Shown here: piece by piece, positions 34,301-43,077 of the stretch
Position numbering within the stretch: position 1 is the first letter of the stretch
Layout: the number at the start of each line of letters is the position of its first letter
Assembly (NCBI RefSeq): GCF_014635865.1
Contig: NZ_BMDQ01000002.1
Coordinates: forward strand, 372,001 to 436,000
Source of the DNA: Winogradskyella haliclonae
GTDB taxonomy: Bacteria > Bacteroidota > Bacteroidia > Flavobacteriales > Flavobacteriaceae
DNA length: 64,000 nucleotides
Reading direction: 5' to 3'
Made by a program: the position numbers and the translations under genes
Notes under the pieces: generated by a model
What the model was told of the DNA's origin: nothing
What the model saw: only the letters and a program-made list of their open reading frames with translations
Database searches by the model: none

Positions 34301-36518
34301 AGATAGTTCTCCAAATAATAATACAGCAAGCTTCTTTAATCTAGATGCAAATTCAGATTGGAATACCATTAATACAGCAACAGTTAATGGTGAGCCAGGA
34401 GTTATTCCAATAATCCTTACCGTAACTGATGGTAACAATAATTCATCAATAACTCCACTACAAGTCACAGTAGTAGATAATATAGGGCCAAACGTTATAA
34501 CACAAGATATTACCTTAAACATCGCTTGCGGAGCATCGGTTTCTATCACTGTCGACGATATTAGCAATGGCATAACAGATAATTGTGAAATTGATTCTAT
34601 ATCTCTAGATAATAATACTTTTGATGGTTCTATGGTAGGTGCAAATACAGTGACATTAACTGTAACGGATACCTCAGGTAATACGACTTCAGAAACAGCC
34701 ATAGTAAATGTTGTTAACACAACCCCAATACTTTACGTAGACCAAAATGCTACAGGTAATGCCGATGGAACTACTTGGGCAAACGCATTTAACACCATTC
34801 AAGATGCCCTAAATTTAATTAATAACACCTGTACGACTATTGATGAAATACAGATTGCAGAAGGCAACTATGTCGAAGGTTCTCAATTAAATATTAATAA
34901 AGCAATAACTATTAAAGGTGGCTATCCTACAGGTGGTGGCATACAAGACTTTGAAAACAATCCAACCGTAATTGATGGCAATGACATACACCGTGTTATA
35001 AATGCATCTCATACCACAGGCATATTGTACCTAGAAGGTATTACCATACAAAATGGTATAGTAGCATCTACAAATGCTGATGGCGGCGGCATTTACACCA
35101 CTGGAGATTTAGATTTAAATTATGTAAAGGTTTTAAATAATAAAGCAGAAGCTATAATACCTTCTTCCTTAAATACAACTGGTATCGCTAATGGTGGCGG
35201 TATATATGCATTTCAAGCTAACATTACACTAAGTAATAGTGCTATAAACAATAATATGATAACATCAATTAATAATGATGATTTAAGCCCACTTGCCTAT
35301 GGAGGCGGCATTTATATTTCAAATGGAGATATTACGTTGACTAATACTACAGTAGACAACAATATGATTTTTTGCTTTAATAGCGGTCAAGCAGCAGCTC
35401 CACAAAGAAGCTATTCATATGGTGGAGGTATTTATTCAGTTATTGGAAACACCACAATAATTTCTTCTTCAGTAAATAACAATAGTATTAACAACAACAC
35501 CTACACCATTTCAGAAGAAGTTGGTGCAGGTGCTGCAGGAATTTACAATCAACTTGGAAACACGGTAATATTAAACAGTACAGTAAATAATAACAGTGTT
35601 ACAATTGGAGATAGTAGTCTTTCAGTTAGTATTGCTCCATCAAACAATGCTACCGGTAGTGGCATACGTGCAGATACTATTGAGTTAATAAATACTACAC
35701 TTAGCAACAATACAATTACAACATACACCGGTTATGCTGGAAGAGTTGAGGGTGGCGCAATATATGTTACACAATCCATTACTTTGACGAATAGCTTACT
35801 CAGCAACAATCGTATATCTGGCCCTAGCTCTAGCTCATCAATACAAGGAGGCGCTATATTTCCTTTTAATTCGAATTTAACTGTTTCTGTTTCTTCATCT
35901 AATAGTATACTTTGGAATAATGAAAAATCTACGGATAATGGCAATACATTTAGTTCTAGTGAGTATGAAGGTAGTGGCACCTTTGCCTTTAACCATAGTT
36001 TAGTGACCAATCAAAATCCAACAGGCACCAATAATATAGATGCAACATCGCCAGGTTTTGACCCATTATTTGTAGATAGCCCAAACGGAGATTTTAGACT
36101 TCAAAGTGGCTCTCCGCTTATTGATGCTGGTAATGATAGTTATTTACCTCAAGATACTTTTGACGTCGATAACGACGGAGATACTTCAGAAGCATTACCA
36201 TTAGATTTAGATGGAGAACTTAGGATTTCTGGTTCATTCGTTGATATTGGGTCTTATGAATTCCAAGGCTCTACTTTGAGCATTGATGATGATTTTAATC
36301 TTTCAAAATATAGCGTCTACCCTAACCCAACAAACCAAATACTTAATATAGATGGTTTAAAGACCTCTGAGAACGTGGAAATTTACAATATATCAGGACA
36401 AAAGCTATTCACCAAAACTATTGATTTAAATAAAAATACAATTGATGTATCACAATTATCAGCAGGACTCTATTTCCTTAAGATTAATGATGAAAGCATC
36501 AAGTTTATTAAACAGTAA
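31371..36518 (+). CDS. Giant secreted LRR / LamG / beta-helix protein with T9SS sorting domain
   Basis: Secreted mosaic of 1715 residues. A signal peptide (about 1-20) is followed by two leucine-rich repeat blocks, about 53-200 and 267-463, with repeats such as LDVSNNNLSTLDLSNN. Two concanavalin-like LamG domains (about 503-680, FDGIDDYAV; about 788-965, LDGTLQYAEIPY) follow, each with a HYR-type Ig-like segment nearby (PVAVAQNITASLD; DNIGPNVITQDIT). A parallel beta-helix with GGGIY repeats spans about 1120-1630. The last ~70 residues form a T9SS type A sorting domain (VYPNPTNQILNI ... GLYFLKI). The protein would be exported through T9SS and displayed or released. Its role, perhaps adhesion or polysaccharide binding, is unknown. 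Confidence 0.88.
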   Translation: MRTKLLLLFVFSISVLSHTQTTSIPDSVFEQQLIDLGLDDVIDGQVLTANIVSVTTLDISSPITSLDGIEDFTALETLITTGVSTLTSIDVSQNTNLKNLDIVGCFNLTSLDVSNNLNLTTLKTNGTGIITIDVSSNTNLTELIASPSSNLINLIASNTSISELDLRFTPNLQNINVSNNNSLSLLRLNNGNNVNVTNYISFNTPNLTDCIWVDDAVFSNSFWTNRDPNNSFCDGVYVPDDALEQAFVDLGFDTLPLDDEVPFSALLRESLNLSGRGISDPTGLEYFEVLRSLDLSNNNISSLNVSKNSDLSILNVNNNNLNSLDVSQNTIMGVLRIRDNTIDNLDVGHLNLFILDVANNNLDALDLLNSSLLETLDISGNNFSNLDVSQNNDLKILDVSNNNLSTLDLSNNTDLNSLSTQNTVITNLDLSTQTNLSAINISNNNQLMELNIRNGNNSSISGNDFISTNSSNLICITVDDPAYSIANWINIDPANTFSVVCGPGTAFNFDGIDDYAVAVNPSILEITSGTVEMRIKPETKATAQTILAYRSSDGANTKYLFNLLGNLTGIGFWNGASYQTITYAFNPDEWYNIAITDDDTGSTTVYVNSVSIGAFSTEFGTATGSNLNLYVGVDFPLNEYFLGDIGDIRIWNTVKPRGTGICSNTPSGNDLIAYYDFNQGTTSADNSSINSIIDSSGNSNNLSLINTTINGLTSNWINSDNASFTDTITPVAVAQNITASLDANGQIIVDPLLVDNGSTDNCEIVSYVLSQDTFTCGDLEFEGFSSQALDLDGTLQYAEIPYTPELNLPNSWTLEGWIYPTGFNPGGDVVIDKYSGTSFFDEYSIFHFGGNYFAEVTTTDGNFGVNGGPVTLNQWTHIAGVYDQANGTLSIYINGTLQNTAAGITGSSLSTTNNTILGGVDWGNATFTGTIDELRIWDRALTAQEITDQRSQILSSDESNLVGYFRIEQGQGNNTLLDSSPNNNTASFFNLDANSDWNTINTATVNGEPGVIPIILTVTDGNNNSSITPLQVTVVDNIGPNVITQDITLNIACGASVSITVDDISNGITDNCEIDSISLDNNTFDGSMVGANTVTLTVTDTSGNTTSETAIVNVVNTTPILYVDQNATGNADGTTWANAFNTIQDALNLINNTCTTIDEIQIAEGNYVEGSQLNINKAITIKGGYPTGGGIQDFENNPTVIDGNDIHRVINASHTTGILYLEGITIQNGIVASTNADGGGIYTTGDLDLNYVKVLNNKAEAIIPSSLNTTGIANGGGIYAFQANITLSNSAINNNMITSINNDDLSPLAYGGGIYISNGDITLTNTTVDNNMIFCFNSGQAAAPQRSYSYGGGIYSVIGNTTIISSSVNNNSINNNTYTISEEVGAGAAGIYNQLGNTVILNSTVNNNSVTIGDSSLSVSIAPSNNATGSGIRADTIELINTTLSNNTITTYTGYAGRVEGGAIYVTQSITLTNSLLSNNRISGPSSSSSIQGGAIFPFNSNLTVSVSSSNSILWNNEKSTDNGNTFSSSEYEGSGTFAFNHSLVTNQNPTGTNNIDATSPGFDPLFVDSPNGDFRLQSGSPLIDAGNDSYLPQDTFDVDNDGDTSEALPLDLDGELRISGSFVDIGSYEFQGSTLSIDDDFNLSKYSVYPNPTNQILNIDGLKTSENVEIYNISGQKLFTKTIDLNKNTIDVSQLSAGLYFLKINDESIKFIKQ

Positions 36519-36521
36519 AAT

Positions 36522-36609
36522 ATCTACTCTACTTGCGGCTCTAAAATTGAGACAATTGTTTCGGGGGAAACATGACAATATCTTTTAAGGGGTCGCAAGT
36601 AAAGTAGGT
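36522..36609 (+). other. Structured intergenic element: long stem enclosing an inner hairpin
   Basis: The arms 36522-36539 and 36592-36609 pair as an 18-bp stem with 16 ordinary or wobble neighbours in register and one C-A mismatch (17 of 18 pair, two by G-U). Inside, CUAAAA (36541-36546) can pair with the UUUU-A-AG segment near 36583-36589. At the centre TGTTTC (36557-36562) pairs with GAAACA (36567-36572) around a GGGG loop. It begins 3 bases after the giant protein's stop and lies upstream of a terminator. It may be a 3'-UTR or small RNA structure; strand and function are unproven. Confidence 0.5.
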
Positions 36610-36625
36610 TATTCAGTAAGAATTC

Positions 36626-36668
36626 AAAGCCATCATTAAAGTTTAATGATGGTTTTCTTTTTTTAAAT
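36626..36668 (+). terminator. Strong rho-independent terminator
   Basis: CCATCATTAA (36630-36639) pairs perfectly with TTAATGATGG (36643-36652), and flanking A-T pairs extend the stem from 36626. The stem runs into TTTTCTTTTTTT. It would end transcripts of the giant surface protein and of the structured element at 36522-36609. Confidence 0.85.
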
Positions 36669-36727
36669 ATCTTAGTAGCCCATAATGGGCATTTGGCAAT
36701 AAAAGCCTGACTAAATTAAATGATACT

Positions 36728-37996
36728 ATGAAAAAACTTCTAGCGCTACTCCTGTTTGCTTCTATTAGCATTTCAGCACAAAACTCAATAGAGCAAGACA
36801 TTATTAATATCGAAGATAAACTCATCGAGTGGCGTCGCGATTTTCATCAAAATCCAGAACTTTCTAACCGTGAGTTTAAAACGGCTGAAAAAATTGCGAA
36901 GCATCTTAAGTCTTTAGGTCTAGACGTTGAAACAAATATCGCTAAAACTGGCGTTGTTGGTATTTTAAAAGGAAATAACCCAGGTAAAGTTATTGCTATT
37001 AGAGCAGATATTGATGCGCTACCAGTAACAGAACGTAACGATTTACCATTTAAATCTGAAGTAAAAACCACCTTCTTAAATACCGAAACTGGTGTGATGC
37101 ATGCTTGCGGTCACGATACGCATACAGCCATATTAATGGCAACTGCAGAAGTATTTAGCAAACACAAAGACAAAATTAACGGGACTATAAAATTCATCTT
37201 TCAACCCGCAGAAGAAGGACCGCCACCAGGTGAAGAAGGTGGCGCAAAATTGATGATTAAAGAAGGGGTTTTAGACAACCCTAAAGTCGATGCTATTTTC
37301 GGTTTACATATCAACTCTCAAACTCCAGTTGGTGTTATTAAATACAAAACAGGTGGTATTATGGCATCTGTTGAGCGTTTTGTAATTAACGTTGAAGGCA
37401 AGCAAACGCATGGCTCGCAACCTTGGTCTGGTGTTGACCCTATTTTAATTTCGGCAAAAATTATAGATGGTTTACAAACCATTATCAGTCGTGAAGCACG
37501 TTTAACAGACGAAGCAGCTGTAATTACAGTTGGTAAAATCACCTCTGGTACACGTTTTAATATCATCCCAGAATCTGCTGAGATGATTGGTACCGTAAGA
37601 ACGCTCGACCCAAAAATGCGTGCTATGATTGAGCGTCGTATGAAAGAGATGGTAGAGACTATAGCCAAAGCCTATGGCGGTGAAGCGACAATTACCTTTC
37701 AGAATAATACCTCGATTACTTATAATGATGAAGCCTTAACAGCTCAAATCTTACCATCCATTCAAAAAGTGGCTGGCGAAGAGAATGTGCAGATCATGAA
37801 AGCCACAACTGGTGGTGAGGATTTCTCTTATTTTCAAGAAAAAGTGCCTGGCGTGTATTTCTTCTTAGGTGGAATGACACCAGGAAATACTGAGTCTTTT
37901 CCGCATCACACACCAGATTTCCAAATTGACGAAAGTGGATTATTACTGGGCGTAAAAGCATTCACGCAAATTACATTAGACTATCTCAATAACTAA
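36728..37996 (+). CDS. Exported M20 family metallohydrolase (amidohydrolase/aminoacylase-like)
   Basis: Periplasmic zinc- or manganese-dependent amidohydrolase of 422 residues with a signal peptide (MKKLLALLLFASISISAQ). The M20D pattern is complete: RADIDALPVTE, MHACGHDTHTAILM, QPAEEGPPPGEEGG, GLHINSQTPVG, and the C-terminal ATTGGEDFSYF and HHTPDF. This is the IAA-amino-acid/hippurate hydrolase group, which cleaves N-acyl or N-aryl amino acids. Four bases separate it from the FMN oxidoreductase, so they are probably cotranscribed. The acyl-amino-acid substrate is unknown. Confidence 0.92.
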   Translation: MKKLLALLLFASISISAQNSIEQDIINIEDKLIEWRRDFHQNPELSNREFKTAEKIAKHLKSLGLDVETNIAKTGVVGILKGNNPGKVIAIRADIDALPVTERNDLPFKSEVKTTFLNTETGVMHACGHDTHTAILMATAEVFSKHKDKINGTIKFIFQPAEEGPPPGEEGGAKLMIKEGVLDNPKVDAIFGLHINSQTPVGVIKYKTGGIMASVERFVINVEGKQTHGSQPWSGVDPILISAKIIDGLQTIISREARLTDEAAVITVGKITSGTRFNIIPESAEMIGTVRTLDPKMRAMIERRMKEMVETIAKAYGGEATITFQNNTSITYNDEALTAQILPSIQKVAGEENVQIMKATTGGEDFSYFQEKVPGVYFFLGGMTPGNTESFPHHTPDFQIDESGLLLGVKAFTQITLDYLNN

Positions 37997-37999
37997 ATT

Positions 38000-39562
38000 A
38001 TGGACGCAGTTTTAGAGTTTCTAGGAAGCATATCTTGGTGGCTATGGATTATTATTGTTTTGGCTATTGTAGCCATTAGAGACATTTTTTTTCAAAGAAG
38101 TCACACCATAAGCCATAACTTCCCTATTGTGGGGCATTTACGCTATTTACTAGAAAGTATTGGTCCAGAAATGCGTCAATATTTTGTAGCTAACAATCGT
38201 GAAGAATTACCATTTAACCGTATAGAACGTGGCTGGATATATGCTTCAGCAAAAAATGAAAACAATTATGAAGGTTTTGGTACCGATAGAGACATTTATG
38301 CACATCAGCATATTTTTATAAATAATGCCATGATGCCGTTTAAGATTGGTGAGAATCATCCAAACGCCATTGACAAATGCTTTCTGCCTTGCGCCAAAGT
38401 TATGGGCGCCTATCATAAACGTAAACGTCCTTATCGCCCTGCATCCATTATTAATATCTCGGCCATGAGTTTTGGTTCACTGTCAGCGAAAGCTGTGGAG
38501 TCGCTCAATAAAGGTGTAAAATTGGCTGGCGCCTACCACAACACAGGTGAAGGCGGCTTATCGCCTTATCACAGTAACGGTGGTGATGTGGTCTTTCATT
38601 TTGGAACCGGTTATTTTGGAGTTCGCGCAGAAGATGGTGGGTTCTCTATGGAAAAAATGGTGAAACTCGTTGAAGACAATCCTTTTATTCGTGCCATAGA
38701 AGTTAAATTATCACAAGGTGCAAAACCCGGAAAAGGCGGTGTATTACCTGGCGCAAAAATTACTAAAGAAATTGCAGAAATACGCGGTGTCGAAGAAGGT
38801 AAAACCGTATTATCACCACCAAACCACAAGGCCTTTTCTAACGTGCCCGAAATGGTAGATTTTATCGAATCTATTGCTGAAGCGACTGGTTTACCTGTTG
38901 GTATTAAAGCCGCAATCGGAAAACTAGACCAATGGGAAGAATTAGTGCAAATCATGAAAACTGAAAATCGCGGACCAGACTTTATCGCTATTGACGGTGG
39001 CGAAGGCGGTACTGGTGCAGCACCTCCAAGTTTTGCCGATCATGTATCATTACCTTGGGTTTATGGTTTTAGTGATATTTACAAACTATTTCAAAAGCAC
39101 AACATAGAAGACCGCGTGGTATTTATTGGTAGTGGTAAGTTAGGTTTTCCTGCAAAAGCAGCTATGGCATTTGCCATGGGTGTCGATTGTATAAATGTGG
39201 CTCGTGAAGCCATGATGAGTATTGGTTGCATACAAGCTCAAATATGCCATACAAATCGCTGTCCGGCCGGAATCGCCACACAAAGTAAATGGTTGCAAAA
39301 CGGTATAAACATTCCTTTAAAATCTGAACGTTTAGCGCAGTATTTTAGAACCTTTAAAAAGGAACTCATAGAAATAACACATGCAGCAGGTTACGAGCAC
39401 CCCTGTCAATTTAATATGTCAGATATTGAAATGAACGTAGATGACCACAACCTTACAAAAGAATTCAATAGCACATTTGGCTATAATAAAACGCCCGTAG
39501 ACTTCAATAATATGCAAGATTTAAAAGATTGTATATATTTAGGTGGCAAAACAAAAAATTAG
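38000..39562 (+). CDS. FMN-binding glutamate synthase-like oxidoreductase
   Basis: Protein of 520 residues related to the FMN domain of glutamate synthase large subunit. An N-terminal membrane helix (ISWWLWIIIVLAIVAIRD) anchors it. FMN-binding and catalytic features include NISAMSFGSLSAKAVE, TGEGGLSPYHSNGG, AIDGGEGGTGAAPP, and the cysteine cluster CIQAQICHTNRCPAG, which matches the [3Fe-4S] pattern of glutamate synthase. It lacks the glutaminase and gltB C-terminal domains, so it is not a complete glutamate synthase. It probably reduces a 2-oxoacid or another small molecule. It shares a short intergenic spacer with the M20 hydrolase, a link of unknown meaning. Confidence 0.9.
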   Translation: MDAVLEFLGSISWWLWIIIVLAIVAIRDIFFQRSHTISHNFPIVGHLRYLLESIGPEMRQYFVANNREELPFNRIERGWIYASAKNENNYEGFGTDRDIYAHQHIFINNAMMPFKIGENHPNAIDKCFLPCAKVMGAYHKRKRPYRPASIINISAMSFGSLSAKAVESLNKGVKLAGAYHNTGEGGLSPYHSNGGDVVFHFGTGYFGVRAEDGGFSMEKMVKLVEDNPFIRAIEVKLSQGAKPGKGGVLPGAKITKEIAEIRGVEEGKTVLSPPNHKAFSNVPEMVDFIESIAEATGLPVGIKAAIGKLDQWEELVQIMKTENRGPDFIAIDGGEGGTGAAPPSFADHVSLPWVYGFSDIYKLFQKHNIEDRVVFIGSGKLGFPAKAAMAFAMGVDCINVAREAMMSIGCIQAQICHTNRCPAGIATQSKWLQNGINIPLKSERLAQYFRTFKKELIEITHAAGYEHPCQFNMSDIEMNVDDHNLTKEFNSTFGYNKTPVDFNNMQDLKDCIYLGGKTKN

Positions 39563-39620
39563 AACTCTAATCGCACAATAGAAAAAAGCACATATCGTTT
39601 TTAGAAAATAACATCATATT

Positions 39621-40142
39621 ATGACCTCAGATACTATCCTACAATTATTCTTAAGCTTACTACCAACAATTATAGTCGCTGCTATAGCCTATTATTTTTT
39701 TAAAGGACATATAGAAAATGAAAACAGACGAAGACGTTTTCAGCTTCAAAGAAACACGCAAAAAGAGTCGCTACCTTTGCGCCTGCAAGCCTATGAACGT
39801 ATGGCCTTATTTTTAGAACGCATTTCTCCAAATAAATTGGTTGTTAGAGTAAGCCCAACTTCCTCAAATAAAGAAAATTACGAATCTTTACTTATAGCAA
39901 GCATTGAACAAGAATTTGAGCATAATTTAGCGCAACAAATTTACATTACAGATGAATGTTGGAACGTTATTAACGCTTCAAAAAACGCCACTATTCAACT
40001 CATAAGAAAGTCGAGTTTAAGTGATAAAGTAGATTCTGCAGATAAACTTAGAGAAGTTATTCTAACAAATTTAATGGACAGATCTACACCTAGTAGCGCT
40101 GGCCTCTCTTTTATAAAAAAAGAAGTTGGTGAGCTGTGGTAA
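39621..40142 (+). CDS. Membrane-anchored protein of unknown function (DUF7935-like)
   Basis: Protein of 173 residues with one N-terminal membrane helix (LFLSLLPTIIVAAIAYYFF), then a basic linker (ENRRRRFQLQRN) and a helical cytoplasmic region. The segment LPLRLQAYERMALFLERISPNKLVVRV recalls the DUF7935 family of Bacteroidota; the match is from memory and moderate. No catalytic motif is visible. It is preceded by a 58-base gap after the FMN oxidoreductase and is convergent with the patatin gene, 9 bases away. It may be a scaffold or accessory protein at the inner membrane. Confidence 0.6.
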   Translation: MTSDTILQLFLSLLPTIIVAAIAYYFFKGHIENENRRRRFQLQRNTQKESLPLRLQAYERMALFLERISPNKLVVRVSPTSSNKENYESLLIASIEQEFEHNLAQQIYITDECWNVINASKNATIQLIRKSSLSDKVDSADKLREVILTNLMDRSTPSSAGLSFIKKEVGELW

Positions 40143-40151
40143 TTTAATGTC

Positions 40152-41033
40152 TTACACATGCTTTTGTTCGGCATAATCATAACCTTGTTGCCACCACTTT
40201 TCCATTAATCGTTTACTAAAAATCAAAGAATTTTCAGTTAAGGATGTTGGCGTGTAATACAAATTAAGTTTTGCGCCTTTATTTTTTGCAGCAAGCTTTC
40301 CTATTTCTATATCATTTCGTTCAACCTGGTCTAATAAATGTCCAAATAAATTCAACATTAAAGAAAACGGATTTTTACCCAAAACCTTTTGCTTATCCAT
40401 GTTTTCAGCTTCTAAAACTATAGCATCTACTTCAGTAGCGCCTCTCAAGATAGCCTCACGAATAGGGATCACGCTTCCTAAGCCACCATCTGCATACTCA
40501 TGCCCATTACGAGTCGCTAAAGACATAAACGGTATGTAATTACACGAAATCCATATCCAATCACAGAACTCTTCGTAAGAACAGTCTCTGATAGACTTGT
40601 ACTCTACCCGGTTCATAGACAGATTAGCAACAGTCACCACCACGTCGTGTTTTATCGTTTTTATTTTCTGATACTCTTCAAAAGTGAAGTTCTGCTTTAT
40701 ATTTCGCTTTAAGGCCTTACTCTCCCCAAAGGTTCTTTTACGACGAATAAACTGCCATAAGGAGTTTATAAAATCTATAGACACATATTCCCTGTCCCCT
40801 TTTTTGCGTTGCACAAAAGGGCTAATACTAAAAATATCGTGCTGCTGGACATTGGTAAAAATATCATACAGTTTTCCTATTTCACCGACAGCAAGATGTG
40901 GCACTAATAAACTTCCTGTAGAAGTCCCCAAAAACATATCATAATCGCGTTTTTCGCGCTCCATAAGGTATTGCGCAACACCTCCTGCAAAAGCGCCTTT
41001 ACTACCACCTCCAGAAATTACTAATGCCCGCAT
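40152..41033 (-). CDS. Patatin-like phospholipase
   Basis: Serine-aspartate lipid acyl hydrolase of 293 residues. The oxyanion-hole glycine loop is SGGGSKGAFAGGVAQ, the nucleophile motif GTSTG holds Ser38, and the catalytic aspartate is in EYADGGLGSVIP, near residue 180. No signal peptide or membrane helix is present, so it is probably cytoplasmic. Members hydrolyse phospholipid or lysophospholipid acyl esters. Its start codon overlaps the stop of the upstream M1 peptidase gene by one base (TAATG). A link between the two is inferred only from coupling. Confidence 0.9.
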   Translation of the reverse strand: MRALVISGGGSKGAFAGGVAQYLMEREKRDYDMFLGTSTGSLLVPHLAVGEIGKLYDIFTNVQQHDIFSISPFVQRKKGDREYVSIDFINSLWQFIRRKRTFGESKALKRNIKQNFTFEEYQKIKTIKHDVVVTVANLSMNRVEYKSIRDCSYEEFCDWIWISCNYIPFMSLATRNGHEYADGGLGSVIPIREAILRGATEVDAIVLEAENMDKQKVLGKNPFSLMLNLFGHLLDQVERNDIEIGKLAAKNKGAKLNLYYTPTSLTENSLIFSKRLMEKWWQQGYDYAEQKHV

Positions 41034-42997
41034 TATTTTTTAGGATTGTTTAATTCATTCAACATGTCCTTTGCAAACTTTGTCATACGCCAGTTATGAT
41101 GACTTTTAGCGAGTTCTAAATTCGATTTGCATAAATCGTTGCAAGCATTCATTAGTTTCAAATACCGAAACGCATTCATTCGTAACTCCGCATTGTGATA
41201 ATCATTTGTATAATCCAATAATTCTGCAAGGATATCTGACTTTGCATCAGAGTTATAATCAGGTGTATTAAGGTGTAATACCAACCAAAGCAGTCTCACA
41301 TTCTTATCACTAAAGCCTTCGATATTTCTTGTCTTACTCAGGTATTTTGAACGCTCCGTCGGAAAACTAGTCCAGAGGTTATAAAGTGCATTCTCAATAG
41401 TTATATACGATTTATCATCTAAAAGTGATTCGTACTCTGATTTTAAATTCTTGGGCACATACTTTAAATAGGTTGAAATAGCTTGTCGCACTTTTAATCC
41501 ATTCTGAAAAGTCGTTACATTTATTAATTGCGGTCGCTGCGCAATGACTTTTACTTTGGCATCATCAGACACATAATATTTAAGATAATCTGCACATTTT
41601 GAAGAATTTGCTTCGCAATTGACTTGCGTATACTCTTGAATATACTCTGACTGCTGATAAATGGTCCGCACAGCGGCTTCAAAAGGAAATGCCTTATCAG
41701 CAATCCATGTTTTTACAAAAGCTTGTAATGATTTTCCAGATAGCTTTTCAACTTCAGAGATAAAGTCTTTGGTCTCGACATTAGAAAATTGATGTTTTTC
41801 TAAATACACTTTTACAGCTTTTTTAAATACCACATCACCAACATACTGTCGTAACGCATACAAAACCCATGCGCCACGCTGATAAAAAGTTAAGCTGCTT
41901 GATTTTGGATTTAGTAAGGACGTCCCATTACCTGCTTGGTCCTGACGTGCTAAATCTTGAGCGTTTTGATATAATTTGAAATAAAAACAATCCTCACCAA
42001 AAACTTCTTTTTCAGCTAATAAGGCATAATAGGTAGCAAAACCTTCTTGCAACCAATGGTGCTCACCAGAAGTTGCAGTCACTAAATCTCCAAACCATTG
42101 ATGTGCTAGTTCGTGTGCATTTACATTAACATAGTTTTTATCATTAAACCCTATATCGTCAACCATAAATGCATCAGAAAATATGGTCAAACTCGTATTT
42201 TCCATTCCCGCGTATAAGAAATCATGCACAGGCACTTGTTTGTAATTTTGCCATGGATACGGAAAACCAATTTCCTCTTCTAAAAAATCGAACATTTGCT
42301 TGGTATAGCGATAGGTTGACTCCACTTTAGCAGAATCTTCAGGATAATAATACAGCTCTATCGGAACTCCACTTTTTGAAAGCTCTTTTTTAACATCGTA
42401 TTTACCGATAGCAAGCGCCACAAGGTAACTAGACATTGGTTTACTCATCGTATAGGTATTCATATAATATTTACCCAATCGTTCTTCAGTATAAATTAGC
42501 TCTCCATTTGACAGCAACTCATACCCATGTTCAAATGCAACTGAGATATTGAATACTAATTTTTCATTAACATCATCAAAACTAGGTAGCCAATTACTCG
42601 TGTATTTTCCTTGGCCTTGCGTCCAGATGTTCCAATCTTCTTTGCGTTTTAAAAAATAAAGCGCCTTTTTTGGATGCGACTTATAGTTGAATGTTATATT
42701 ATTATTTTTATCTTTTAAATCCTTTATTACAACCCACAATTTGTTGTTATGATAACTGAAGTCAGCTTGAGAGTCATTTAATTTCACATCTCTGATAATC
42801 ATGTTTTTAGCATCAATATATACAGAATCTATGGGTTCAAGTATATCAAAAAATAAAGAAATTTTTCCGCTAACTCTTGAAGAGTCTGGAACCAAAATAA
42901 CCCTTGCATCTAATGAGGTAAAATCCACATACTCCGTTTGCTGAGCGGACAAGCAAATAACTTGAAAAAGACAAAATAAGACTAAGAATTTCTTCAT
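41033..42997 (-). CDS. M1 family zinc metalloaminopeptidase (exported)
   Basis: Exported aminopeptidase of 654 residues with a signal peptide (MKKFLVLFCLFQVICLSAQ). The zinc site HELAH (His295, His299) with Glu318 in LQEGFATY is intact, and GMENTS precedes it as the substrate-binding G-x-M-E-N motif. The N-terminal beta-saddle domain and the C-terminal helical region (about 450-650) are normal for the leukotriene A4 hydrolase-like branch. It would trim N-terminal residues from peptides in the periplasm or outer membrane. A -7-like TAGTTTTA ends 4 bases before the start codon. The downstream patatin gene is coupled to it. Confidence 0.93.
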   Translation of the reverse strand: MKKFLVLFCLFQVICLSAQQTEYVDFTSLDARVILVPDSSRVSGKISLFFDILEPIDSVYIDAKNMIIRDVKLNDSQADFSYHNNKLWVVIKDLKDKNNNITFNYKSHPKKALYFLKRKEDWNIWTQGQGKYTSNWLPSFDDVNEKLVFNISVAFEHGYELLSNGELIYTEERLGKYYMNTYTMSKPMSSYLVALAIGKYDVKKELSKSGVPIELYYYPEDSAKVESTYRYTKQMFDFLEEEIGFPYPWQNYKQVPVHDFLYAGMENTSLTIFSDAFMVDDIGFNDKNYVNVNAHELAHQWFGDLVTATSGEHHWLQEGFATYYALLAEKEVFGEDCFYFKLYQNAQDLARQDQAGNGTSLLNPKSSSLTFYQRGAWVLYALRQYVGDVVFKKAVKVYLEKHQFSNVETKDFISEVEKLSGKSLQAFVKTWIADKAFPFEAAVRTIYQQSEYIQEYTQVNCEANSSKCADYLKYYVSDDAKVKVIAQRPQLINVTTFQNGLKVRQAISTYLKYVPKNLKSEYESLLDDKSYITIENALYNLWTSFPTERSKYLSKTRNIEGFSDKNVRLLWLVLHLNTPDYNSDAKSDILAELLDYTNDYHNAELRMNAFRYLKLMNACNDLCKSNLELAKSHHNWRMTKFAKDMLNELNNPKK

Positions 42998-43077
42998 ACC
43001 GTAAAACTACACAAGGATAAGGCCAAAATGCAAATTATAGTCAACAAGTTTTATCGAAAAGAATTAAATTCGCTTTT

